From: Lachnospiraceae bacterium
Lineage (GTDB): Bacteria > Bacillota > Clostridia > Lachnospirales > Lachnospiraceae
Length of the DNA stretch: 6,663 nucleotides
Assembly (NCBI GenBank): GCA_900772675.1
Contig: CAAGRM010000230.1
Coordinates: 1-6,663, forward strand
Direction of reading: 5' to 3'
The translations under genes were made by a program, and so were the position numbers. Below the pieces are notes generated by a model. The model had not been told where the DNA came from. It did not search any database and was given only the letters and a program-made list of their open reading frames with translations. Within the stretch, counting starts at the first letter, position 1; every line of letters begins with the position of its first letter. Shown here piece after piece: positions 1 through 5,794 of this stretch.

Positions 1-13
1 GCTCTTCCGATCT
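1..13. other. Residual Illumina adapter sequence at the contig end
   Basis: Bases 1-13 read GCTCTTCCGATCT, identical to the 3' end of the common Illumina adapter; read from the minus strand they give AGATCGGAAGAGC, the standard adapter-trimming 13-mer. They sit exactly at the window edge. The aldo/keto reductase frame runs into them after a CTG leucine codon at 14-16 in the middle of a conserved C-terminal motif. A 13-base exact match at the terminus is very unlikely by chance, so I treat these bases as non-genomic. Confidence 0.93.
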
Positions 14-985
14 CAGAAGCTCCGGCGTATTCAGGCCATAGGGACATTTTTTCATGCAGGCGCCGCAGTGGAGACATCCTTCAATTTTCTTCATCATCGC
101 CTGGCCGCGTTCTGTAAGCTGGTTTGCGGACGGAGAACGGCGAAGAAGAAGACTCATGCGTGCACAGGTGTTGATCTCTATTCCTGCCGGACACGGCATA
201 CAGTAACCGCAGCCGCGGCAGAAATTGCCGGAGAGCTCTTTCCGGTCTTTCTCGATGATCGCTTTCCTTTCATCCGTCATGGAAGGTGGGCAGGTAATGT
301 AGCTCAGGAACTCATCGAGTTCTTTTTCTCTTTGCACACCCCAGATCGGAAGTACATTGTCGTACTGATCTTCAAAGGCATAAGCCGCTGCCGAGTTGGT
401 GATCAGCCCGCCCGACAGTGCCTTCATGGCAATAAAGCCGATATTTTTCTCTTTACATCCCTGTACCAGCGCTTTTTCTCGGTCTGTTGCAAGATAACAG
501 AACGGGAATTGCAGTGTCTCATAAAGACCGGATGCAATAATTTCCTCCGCAACACTCACACGGTGGTTTGTGATGCCGATGTGGCGGATTTTCCCCTGTG
601 CCCTCGCCTCCAGCATTGCCTCATACAGGCCGGTGCCATCTCCCGGCTTTGGACAGAACGATGGATTGTGAAACTGATAGATATCAATATAATCTGTCTT
701 TAAAAGAGAAATGCTTGTTTCCAGATCCTTCCAGAAACTCTCCACATCCTTTGCCATCGTCTTGGTGGAGATAAAGACCTTCTCCCGCATTCCTTCAAAG
801 GCTTCTCCCAGCTTTTCCTCGCTGTCACTGTACGCCCGTGCGGTATCAAAAAAGCGGATGCCCCCATTGTACGCTTTGCGCAGCAGCGAAACGGCGTCTT
901 CTTTCGATACACGCTGTACCGGCAGCGCACCAAAACCATTCTTATTCACACAAATCCCGGTGCTTCCAAGTGTTACCATTGACAT
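14..985 (-). CDS. Aldo/keto reductase with C-terminal ferredoxin-like [4Fe-4S] motifs, 3'-truncated by the contig end
   Basis: A cytoplasmic NAD(P)H-type oxidoreductase of the aldo/keto reductase superfamily; the substrate cannot be told from sequence. The visible 324 residues start MSMVTLGSTG. The family's catalytic tetrad is intact: Asp47 and Tyr52 (FFDTARAY), Lys75 (ISTKT) and His106 (YQFHN). A ferredoxin-like tail follows the barrel: C256-x2-C259-x2-C262-x2-C265-P, then C304-x2-C307-x2-C310-x3-C314-P. This places it in the Fe-S subgroup common in anaerobic Clostridia and suggests electron exchange through clusters besides the nicotinamide cofactor (inference). I chose the ATG at 985 because an AGGAGG lies 8 nt upstream; an in-frame ATG at 979 is the alternative. 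The frame is open to the adapter at 1-13, and ELL near the end matches the usual motif after the second cluster, so only a short C-terminal piece is probably missing. It faces the same way as the pheST operon but is separated from it by a terminator and a candidate promoter. Confidence 0.93.
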
Positions 986-993
986 ATCATATT

Positions 994-1008
994 CCTCCTT
1001 TTCCTCCT
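994..1008 (-). promoter_or_regulatory. Doubled Shine-Dalgarno of the aldo/keto reductase
   Basis: On the minus strand the sequence is AGGAGGAAAAGGAGG: two purine-rich Shine-Dalgarno cores in series. The proximal AGGAGG (999-994) is 8 nt from the ATG at 985 and decides that start. The distal AGGAGG (1008-1003) is about 17 nt away, too far for the same ATG. An out-of-frame ATG at 990 lies only 3 nt from the proximal core and is unlikely to be used. Confidence 0.8.
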
Positions 1009-1070
1009 GATGTACTCTCCGAATTGTTCTGCGCCTGCTTTTTGCAGCATGACACAAACATCTTGTTTTT

Positions 1071-1099
1071 ATAGTATCATACTTTATATTCGACAGCAA
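1071..1099 (-). promoter_or_regulatory. Candidate sigma-A promoter of the aldo/keto reductase
   Basis: On the minus strand TTGCTG (1099-1094) is followed after 17 nt by TACTAT (1076-1071), with a TG one base upstream of the -10 giving an extended -10 element. The -35 and -10 each match consensus at four of six positions. TATAAA (1073-1068) overlaps as an alternative -10 but would need a 20-nt spacer. It lies between the upstream terminator and the reductase ribosome binding site, where a promoter is expected. The rest of the 197-nt gap (986-1182) shows nothing else recognisable. Confidence 0.45.
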
Positions 1100-1131
1100 A
1101 GCCAAAAAAGAAAACGGATCTCTTCCTTGCG

Positions 1132-1174
1132 AAAAAGAGAGGCAGACGCAGGAAAGGATCCAACGTCTGCCTCT
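1132..1174 (-). terminator. Intrinsic terminator of the pheS-pheT-phosphatase operon
   Basis: An 11-bp perfect stem, AGAGGCAGACG (1138-1148) with CGTCTGCCTCT (1164-1174), encloses a 15-nt loop and begins 8 nt after the phosphatase stop codon. On the minus strand the stem is followed by C and then five T (1136-1132), the expected U-tract. In the plus direction it is followed by GTCTTTTT, so it could act both ways, although no plus-strand gene is present to need it. Confidence 0.9.
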
Positions 1175-1182
1175 GTCTTTTT

Positions 1183-1830
1183 CTATTTTACTTCTTTATA
1201 AAAATTAACACAGTCCGACGAATCATAATAAATCTTATTGTCCGCAAGAAGTGTTGAAACGCCGTTCTGAACCTCAACAATGCTGACTGCACAGTTATAG
1301 GGCACACCGCCATGCCAGAAGTCGTTTTTGTCTTCGTATACATTGCGAAGCAGTGCACGCATGCAACATCCGTGCGTCGCGATCAGAACGGTCTTGTCCT
1401 GAAGCTCCGGGCGGGTGATCAGTTCCTGATAAAACGCTTCTGTACGGGTACAGAGCTCCTCGATCGTCTCTCCATCTTCTGCCGGACGGAAATGGAACGG
1501 ATCCCTGTAGAAATCATCAAAATGTTCCGAAGGAATTTCAAAATTGTTTGCACGGCAGCCAAGACCCTCCCAGGATCCGAAAGAAAGTTCCATCAGACGG
1601 TCATCTGTCGTAAGCGGCACATCTCTGCCCGCAAGAATAATTTCTGCTGTATGCTTCGCGCGGTGCAGCGGGCTGGAAATACCGAGGTCAAACGGAGTAT
1701 CTTTTAATTGCTCCGCTGTCACCTTCGCCAGACGGACACCGTTCTCATTAAGCTCGGTATCTGACTGGCCCTGCAGTCTGCCCTCTACATTCCACGCAGT
1801 TTCTCCATGACGTATGATGTACAATCTCAT
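1183..1830 (-). CDS. Histidine phosphatase superfamily protein (phosphoglycerate-mutase-like)
   Basis: A 215-residue cytoplasmic enzyme of the histidine phosphatase superfamily, which forms a phosphohistidine intermediate. The N-terminal signature LYIIRHGETAWN gives Arg7 and nucleophile His8. Arg57 (SSPLHRAKHTAE) is the conserved phosphate-binding Arg, Glu81 (LMELSFGSWEG) the likely proton donor, and His153 (IATHGCCMRALL) the second active-site His. Length fits the small cofactor-independent phosphatase branch (GpmB, CobC and PhoE-like) better than a true glycolytic dPGM, which is nearer 250 residues. Many members are annotated phosphoglycerate mutase without proof; the substrate is unknown here. 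The ATG at 1830 lies 5 nt beyond the pheT TGA, and its ribosome binding site GAGAGG (1845-1840) sits inside the end of pheT, 9 nt from the start. This implies co-transcription and possibly coupled translation with pheT. A strong terminator follows directly. Confidence 0.93.
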   Translation of the reverse strand: MRLYIIRHGETAWNVEGRLQGQSDTELNENGVRLAKVTAEQLKDTPFDLGISSPLHRAKHTAEIILAGRDVPLTTDDRLMELSFGSWEGLGCRANNFEIPSEHFDDFYRDPFHFRPAEDGETIEELCTRTEAFYQELITRPELQDKTVLIATHGCCMRALLRNVYEDKNDFWHGGVPYNCAVSIVEVQNGVSTLLADNKIYYDSSDCVNFYKEVK

Positions 1831-1835
1831 AAGAA

Positions 1836-4280
1836 TCAGCCTCTCAGTTCAATCTGGAACTCATTCTGCAGTTTCTTGCAGATCTTGTCGACAAATTTCT
1901 GTACTTTTTCGAAATCAAACGCTTCTTCCTTCGGTGCAAAGGTCACGGTAAATGCCATGCTCTTCTTTCCTTCCGGAATCTGTCCGCCTTCATAAACATC
2001 GAACAGGCGAATTTCTTTTACGTATTTGTTCGCTTCGCGGATGCAGTTTTCCACCTCACCGCAGCTGATGTTTTTGTCCATCACAAATGCCAGGTCACGT
2101 TTCTCCTCCTGGAATTTGGAGATCGGCTGGAAAGTGCGTTTCTTACCGTACCATCTGGAGAGCTCTTTTAAGTCAAGCTCCATGATGTAAGCGGAAGTAC
2201 GCATGCTCAGCTCGTTCTGGATATCGTATGCTGCTTTTCCGAAGTATCCGATTTCTGTACCCTCGCAGAGTACTTTCACTGCCTGATACGGATGCAGGAA
2301 GGATTTCTGAACCGGCTCGTAGGTGAACGCGATGTCCATGCTCTCGGCGATGGTGTTGGCGATGCCCTTCATAGTGAAGAAGCTCTCGTTGTTTCCGAAA
2401 GCTCCGACGCAGAGAACTTTTCTTTCATCCGGGTAGGAAGTAAGAGGCAGAGACTCCGGAATATAAATGCTTGCTACCTCGAACAGTCTTCCCTCAAGCG
2501 TTCCCTGTTTCTCATTTCTGGAAATCGCATTCAGCATGGAAGCTGCCAAGGTGGTACGCATCAGGGACAGATCCTGGTTGATCGGGTTGATGATCTCGAT
2601 GGCATTTCTTTCTTTTGCATCAGCCGGTAATTTCAGAAGATCGAGGTCTGCCGGAGAGAAGAAGGAGTAATGCATGCACTCGTAGATGCCCATTGTACAT
2701 AAGGTATTCTTCAGCGCCAGTTCGCCTTTCTGCTCCTCGCTGTAGCCACCCATAGTAACCTGCGCAGCTGAGAGGAAGGTATCGGTTACGTGATCGTAGC
2801 CATACATACGGATGACTTCCTCTGCCACATCCGGATAGCGCTCTACATCGTTCTCGCCCTCCGGCAGCATATCCTCACGGTAAGCCGGTACCTGGATGGT
2901 CAGCTCGTCGCCGTTGATTGCCGGTGCAAAGTTCAGGTTCTTCATAATGCGGAGAATTTCTGCCTCCGGAACTTCGATACCGAGCACGCCGTTTACCTTG
3001 CTGATGCTGACCGTCATCGGAGTCGGATCAATGGAGTTTCCGGTGTTTACATCGAAGTGGGTACGGGAAACTTTACCGCAGCCAAGTTCTTCCATCAGAT
3101 GCAGGGCACGTTTCATACCAAGAACGGTAGAGTACTCGTCAACACCCTTCTCGTATCTTGCGCTTGCATCTGTTGCTTTTCCAAGCGCGCGAGCTGTTTT
3201 TCTGACGTTGTCACGTGCAAATTTTGCGGACTCGAACATAACAGCTTCGGTGGTGTCACGGATCTCCGAATTCAATCCGCCCATGACACCGGCAAGTGCA
3301 ACCGGTTTTACGCCGTCGCAGATCACAAGATTGTTCTCATTCATGGTGTATTCCTGTTCATCCAGAGTCACAATCTTTTCGTTCTCTTTTGCTCTTCTGA
3401 CACAAATTTCATTGCCTTCCAGATAAGAACAGTCAAATGCATGCATCGGCTGGCCGATTTCCTTTAAAACGTAGTTTGTGATATCAACCACGTTGGAAAT
3501 CGCAGACATGCCGACGAGTGCCAGACGGCGTTTCATCCACGCCGGGGATTCTCCGATCTTTACATCATATACATAATGAGCACTGTAGCGCGGGCAGAGC
3601 TCTGGAGCTTCCACACGGACAGAAAAGCCCTCTTTCTCCACATCCGTCTCGGTGTAATCGGTTGCCGGCATTTTTAATGGTTTCTCGAGCATCGCTGAAA
3701 CTTCTCTTGCAATACCGAGGATACTCTGGCAGTCCGGTCTGTTTGCTGTCAGGGAAATATCAAAGATCCAGTCGTCAAGGCCGGTCAGCTCTTTCACGTC
3801 CGCGCCAAGCTCGGCATCTTCCGGCAGAACCAGAAGTCCGTTGTAGCCCGCGCCCGGGTACAGATCCTCGGTAAGGCCGAGCTCCACACCGGAGCAGAGC
3901 ATTCCGCAGGACTCATATCCTCTTAATTTTCCTTTTTTGATGGTCATAACACCTTCGATGGTCTTATGATCCTTTGCGGTTGCATAAACCGATGCGCCAG
4001 GAAGGGCAACCGGGAATTTTCCACCGGTGTGCACATTATCTGCTCCACAGCAGATCTGCATAGTTCCGTGCTCTCCTGCATTCACCTGGCATACATGAAG
4101 ATGGGTCTCCGGGATCGGCTCGCAGCTTTCTACCAGGCCGACAACCACATTGCTGATGTCTTTTCCTACCTGATAACGCTCTTCTACTTCAAAACCACCA
4201 TCGAACAGTTTTTTCTCCAGTTCTTCCGGTGTAACATCAATATCTACATATTCTTTCAGCCAACTTAACGGTACTAACAT
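1836..4280 (-). CDS. pheT: Phenylalanine--tRNA ligase beta subunit
   Basis: The large subunit of the cytoplasmic alpha2beta2 phenylalanyl-tRNA synthetase; it binds tRNA-Phe and hydrolyses mischarged Tyr-tRNA-Phe. The 814 residues have full family length. Domains in order: N-terminal segment (MLVPLSWLKEYVD); EMAP-type tRNA-binding domain about 42-155; B3/B4 editing domain about 215-385 with VVDITNYVL and the editing-site His280 (QPMHAFD) and Glu350 (MFESAKF), equivalent by motif to the residues known from E. coli; B5 domain about 415-495; catalytic-like core about 510-700; and a C-terminal FDX-ACB anticodon-binding domain about 720-813. Two oddities: about 8 extra residues (LPEGENDV, 472-479) in the B5 signature between YRED and the YPDVAEE stretch, and FQEEKRDL where the FDX-ACB domain usually has FPxxxRDL. 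GGAGG (4291-4287) lies 6 nt before the ATG. It follows pheS by 26 nt, and expression should depend on the T-box upstream of pheS. Confidence 0.98.
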   Translation of the reverse strand: MLVPLSWLKEYVDIDVTPEELEKKLFDGGFEVEERYQVGKDISNVVVGLVESCEPIPETHLHVCQVNAGEHGTMQICCGADNVHTGGKFPVALPGASVYATAKDHKTIEGVMTIKKGKLRGYESCGMLCSGVELGLTEDLYPGAGYNGLLVLPEDAELGADVKELTGLDDWIFDISLTANRPDCQSILGIAREVSAMLEKPLKMPATDYTETDVEKEGFSVRVEAPELCPRYSAHYVYDVKIGESPAWMKRRLALVGMSAISNVVDITNYVLKEIGQPMHAFDCSYLEGNEICVRRAKENEKIVTLDEQEYTMNENNLVICDGVKPVALAGVMGGLNSEIRDTTEAVMFESAKFARDNVRKTARALGKATDASARYEKGVDEYSTVLGMKRALHLMEELGCGKVSRTHFDVNTGNSIDPTPMTVSISKVNGVLGIEVPEAEILRIMKNLNFAPAINGDELTIQVPAYREDMLPEGENDVERYPDVAEEVIRMYGYDHVTDTFLSAAQVTMGGYSEEQKGELALKNTLCTMGIYECMHYSFFSPADLDLLKLPADAKERNAIEIINPINQDLSLMRTTLAASMLNAISRNEKQGTLEGRLFEVASIYIPESLPLTSYPDERKVLCVGAFGNNESFFTMKGIANTIAESMDIAFTYEPVQKSFLHPYQAVKVLCEGTEIGYFGKAAYDIQNELSMRTSAYIMELDLKELSRWYGKKRTFQPISKFQEEKRDLAFVMDKNISCGEVENCIREANKYVKEIRLFDVYEGGQIPEGKKSMAFTVTFAPKEEAFDFEKVQKFVDKICKKLQNEFQIELRG

Positions 4281-4306
4281 AATAAACCTCCAAAACTGTT
4301 TCGATT

Positions 4307-5353
4307 TTACTTTTCGTTAATCTGATTTAAAACCCGCAGATCGGAACCGAATAACAGTTTGATGTTGTTGATTCCGTATTTCAGCATGGCGATACGCTCC
4401 AGGCCGATACCAAAAGCGAAGCCACTGTACTCTTCTGAATCAATGCCGCAGTTCTCCAGCACGCGTTTGTTTACGATACCAGCTCCAAGAACCTCGATCC
4501 AGCCGGTTCCCTTACAGAGGCTGCATCCCTTTCCGCCGCAGGCGAAGCAGCTGCAGTCTACCTCAACGGACGGCTCTGTGAACGGGAAGTAGGACGGACG
4601 GAGACGGGTCGTCGTTCCCTCGCCATAGATCTTCTGAACGAGTACGTCAAGCATACCCTTCAAATCACAGAGGGTGATGTTTTTATCAACAACAAGTCCT
4701 TCCATCTGATGAAACATCGGAGAATGGGTGGCATCATCATCGGAACGGAAAACACGTCCCGGGGAAAGAATTTTAATCGGCGGTTTTTTGTTTTCCATAA
4801 CATGAATCTGTCCTGCCGATGTCTGGGTACGCAGAAGGAATTCCGGAGAGAGGTAGAAGGTATCCTGCATATCTCTTGCCGGGTGGTCCTGCGGCGTATT
4901 CAGTGCGGTAAAGTTGTAGTAATCGGTCTCAATCTCTCTTCCCTCGTATACCTCAAAGCCCATTCCTGCAAAGATGTCAATGAGCTGTTTCCGAATCAGG
5001 GTAACCGGGTGAAGGTTTCCGATGGTTACCTCTTCTGCCGGCAGTGTGAGGTCGATTTTCTCAGACTCATATTTCTTCTGCAGCTCGCGCTTTTTCATCT
5101 CCTCTTCCACTTTCTGGAACTGGCCAAGCGCCCACTCTTTTAACTCATTGACGGATTTTCCGTAGTTTGCACGTTCTTCCGGGGCAATGTTTTTCATCTC
5201 TTTCATCAGCCCGCTGATCTTGCTCTTCTTTCCTTCCAGGTACTCACTTTTAAATTCATACAGTTCTTTGGAACTTTTCAGCTCGTCCAGTCCATTTTCA
5301 ATCTTCTGTTTTAATTCAGACAGATGGCCGGTTAATACACTTTTTTCCTGCAT
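4307..5353 (-). CDS. pheS: Phenylalanine--tRNA ligase alpha subunit
   Basis: The catalytic subunit of phenylalanyl-tRNA synthetase: it activates phenylalanine with ATP and charges tRNA-Phe. The 348 residues match the usual length. An N-terminal charged coiled-coil (about 1-100) for tRNA contact is followed by the class II core: motif 1 around [14 protein letters not shown] (115-128), motif 2 [18 protein letters not shown] (202-219) and motif 3 [14 protein letters not shown] (311-324). FPFTEPS (256-262) and Ala313 in GFAFG line the phenylalanine pocket. [19 protein letters not shown] (267-285) is the Cys-rich segment seen in many Firmicute PheS proteins and may bind a metal (inference). The ATG at 5353 is preceded by AGGAG (5364-5360) at 6 nt. 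It lies first in the operon, about 97 nt downstream of a phenylalanine T-box terminator, and ends 26 nt before pheT. Confidence 0.98.
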   Translation of the reverse strand: MQEKSVLTGHLSELKQKIENGLDELKSSKELYEFKSEYLEGKKSKISGLMKEMKNIAPEERANYGKSVNELKEWALGQFQKVEEEMKKRELQKKYESEKIDLTLPAEEVTIGNLHPVTLIRKQLIDIFAGMGFEVYEGREIETDYYNFTALNTPQDHPARDMQDTFYLSPEFLLRTQTSAGQIHVMENKKPPIKILSPGRVFRSDDDATHSPMFHQMEGLVVDKNITLCDLKGMLDVLVQKIYGEGTTTRLRPSYFPFTEPSVEVDCSCFACGGKGCSLCKGTGWIEVLGAGIVNKRVLENCGIDSEEYSGFAFGIGLERIAMLKYGINNIKLLFGSDLRVLNQINEK

Positions 5354-5409
5354 TTGACTCTCCTACTTTCTTTTTCTTGCTTTGTGGCTCTGCGATCCTG
5401 CCCGGAGGG

Positions 5410-5460
5410 CTTTTTTGTTTTACAGGCAAATTCAACGAGGTTTCCTGTAAAACAAAAAAG
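5410..5460 (-). repeat. Perfect 17-bp inverted repeat overlapping the T-box terminator U-tract
   Basis: Plus-strand CTTTTTTGTTTTACAGG (5410-5426) is the exact reverse complement of CCTGTAAAACAAAAAAG (5444-5460), with a 17-nt loop between. On the transcript the 5' arm begins with the U-tract of the T-box terminator and shares two bases with that terminator's stem; the 3' arm is A-rich. Full-length read-through mRNA could therefore fold the U-tract into a second hairpin stacked on the terminator, ending about 45 nt before the pheS ribosome binding site, which stays free. This is not part of the standard T-box architecture. Its role is unknown. Confidence 0.9.
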
Positions 5461-5488
5461 ATCTCCTCCCAAAAAAGGGACGAGATCT
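5449..5488 (-). terminator. T-box-controlled intrinsic terminator upstream of pheS
   Basis: On the minus strand AGATCTCGTCCC (5488-5477) pairs with GGGAGGAGATCT (5470-5459) around a loop of six T, giving 7 bp, one G-G mismatch and 4 bp. It is followed by a U-tract interrupted by one G (T6, G, T4, with the first T belonging to the stem). The TCGTCCCT part is also needed by the antiterminator, so the two structures exclude each other. Confidence 0.93.
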
Positions 5489-5700
5489 GAATTATTCGCG
5501 GTACCACCCTGATTTCTGCAGACAATTTCTGCAGACACTCATAACCGGTGTTGTAACGTACACCACACGTCTGTCCTTACTTGCACTTTCATGCCATGCG
5601 TTCCGGACATCTGCTCCGATGCGAAATTTAAAATATTTCTGAACCTGAAGGAGCTTACAGCCGATGACTCCCTCTCTCTGACGGAAAAAATATTTCTCTG
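5454..5700 (-). ncRNA. T-box riboswitch, phenylalanine-specific (UUC specifier)
   Basis: An RNA leader that senses uncharged tRNA-Phe and controls read-through into pheST. The T-box core AGGGTGGTACCGCG (5510-5497) is canonical; its UGGU pairs with the ACCA 3' end of a tRNA with discriminator A, as in tRNA-Phe. AGGG...GCGA (5510-5496) can pair with TCGTCCCT (5483-5476), with UGGUACC bulged, forming the antiterminator. Stem I is closed by AAATATTT (5695-5688) with AAATATTT (5638-5631); its distal hairpin pairs GGAG (5671-5668) with CTCC (5653-5650) around a GCUG loop motif. The specifier TTC (5643-5641), followed by A, is a Phe codon and agrees with the downstream gene. A GCAT-GAAA-GTGC hairpin in the stem II region and the CAGACG/TGTCTG stem III follow. 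The 5' boundary is approximate. Together with the flanking sequence this fills the gene-free stretch 5354-5794. Confidence 0.96.
5512..5537 (-). repeat. Exact 13-nt tandem duplication next to the T-box core
   Basis: TGTCTGCAGAAAT occurs twice with no gap (5537-5525 and 5524-5512, minus strand), ending one base before the T-box AGGG. The first six bases, TGTCTG, can pair with CAGACG (5573-5568) to form stem III, so both copies are potential 3' arms. Confidence 0.97.
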
Positions 5701-5731
5701 AACATCTTCACAGCATTTTTCCTGTTAGATC

Positions 5732-5752
5732 ACTCTATAAAAACTCTATAAA
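5732..5752 (-). repeat. Tandem 11-nt-period repeat at the predicted pheS transcription start
   Basis: TTTATAGAGT is repeated exactly (5752-5743 and 5741-5732, minus strand) with a period of 11 nt. It begins about 8 nt after the -10 hexamer, so it spans the expected transcription start near 5754 and the first transcribed bases. The spacing is about one helical turn, which would suit a protein dimer site or reflect a slippage duplication; neither is shown. Confidence 0.85.
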
Positions 5753-5760
5753 CAATGCTT

Positions 5761-5789
5761 ATTGTACCTTTTTGTTCTACAGATGTCAA
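5761..5789 (-). promoter_or_regulatory. Sigma-A promoter of the pheS-pheT operon
   Basis: On the minus strand TTGACA (5789-5784, perfect consensus) is followed after exactly 17 nt by TACAAT (5766-5761, five of six). Transcription should start near 5754 and run through the T-box leader. The -35 begins only 5 nt after the stop codon of the upstream YihY-family gene. Confidence 0.93.
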
Positions 5790-5794
5790 GCACA

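Noticed and set aside
343..352. Internal AGATCGGAAG, the first ten bases of the Illumina adapter
   Set aside because: The aldo/keto reductase frame runs through it unbroken (VLPIWGVQ) with no change in sense on either side, so this is a chance match in genuine coding sequence and not a chimeric junction.
68..703. Long plus-strand open frame of 211 codons
   Set aside because: It is antisense to the aldo/keto reductase, which has an intact catalytic tetrad and Fe-S motifs; its own translation shows no family signature.
2790..3467. Plus-strand open frame of 225 codons opposite pheT
   Set aside because: It is the mirror of a well-conserved pheT region (B3/B4 and B5 domains), with a Cys- and His-rich translation typical of antisense shadows.
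5400..5416. Possible plus-strand intrinsic terminator, GCCCGGAGGGC followed by six T
   Set aside because: The stem is only 4 bp with a 3-nt loop, and no plus-strand gene ends here. I mention it only as part of the symmetry of the larger inverted repeat.
5316..5538. Two small overlapping minus-strand open frames, both starting MSAEI, in the pheS leader
   Set aside because: They run through the T-box core, the terminator and the inverted repeat. They share a start only because the 13-nt tandem duplication repeats the start codon region in another frame. No suitable ribosome binding site was seen and the stretch is explained as structured RNA.
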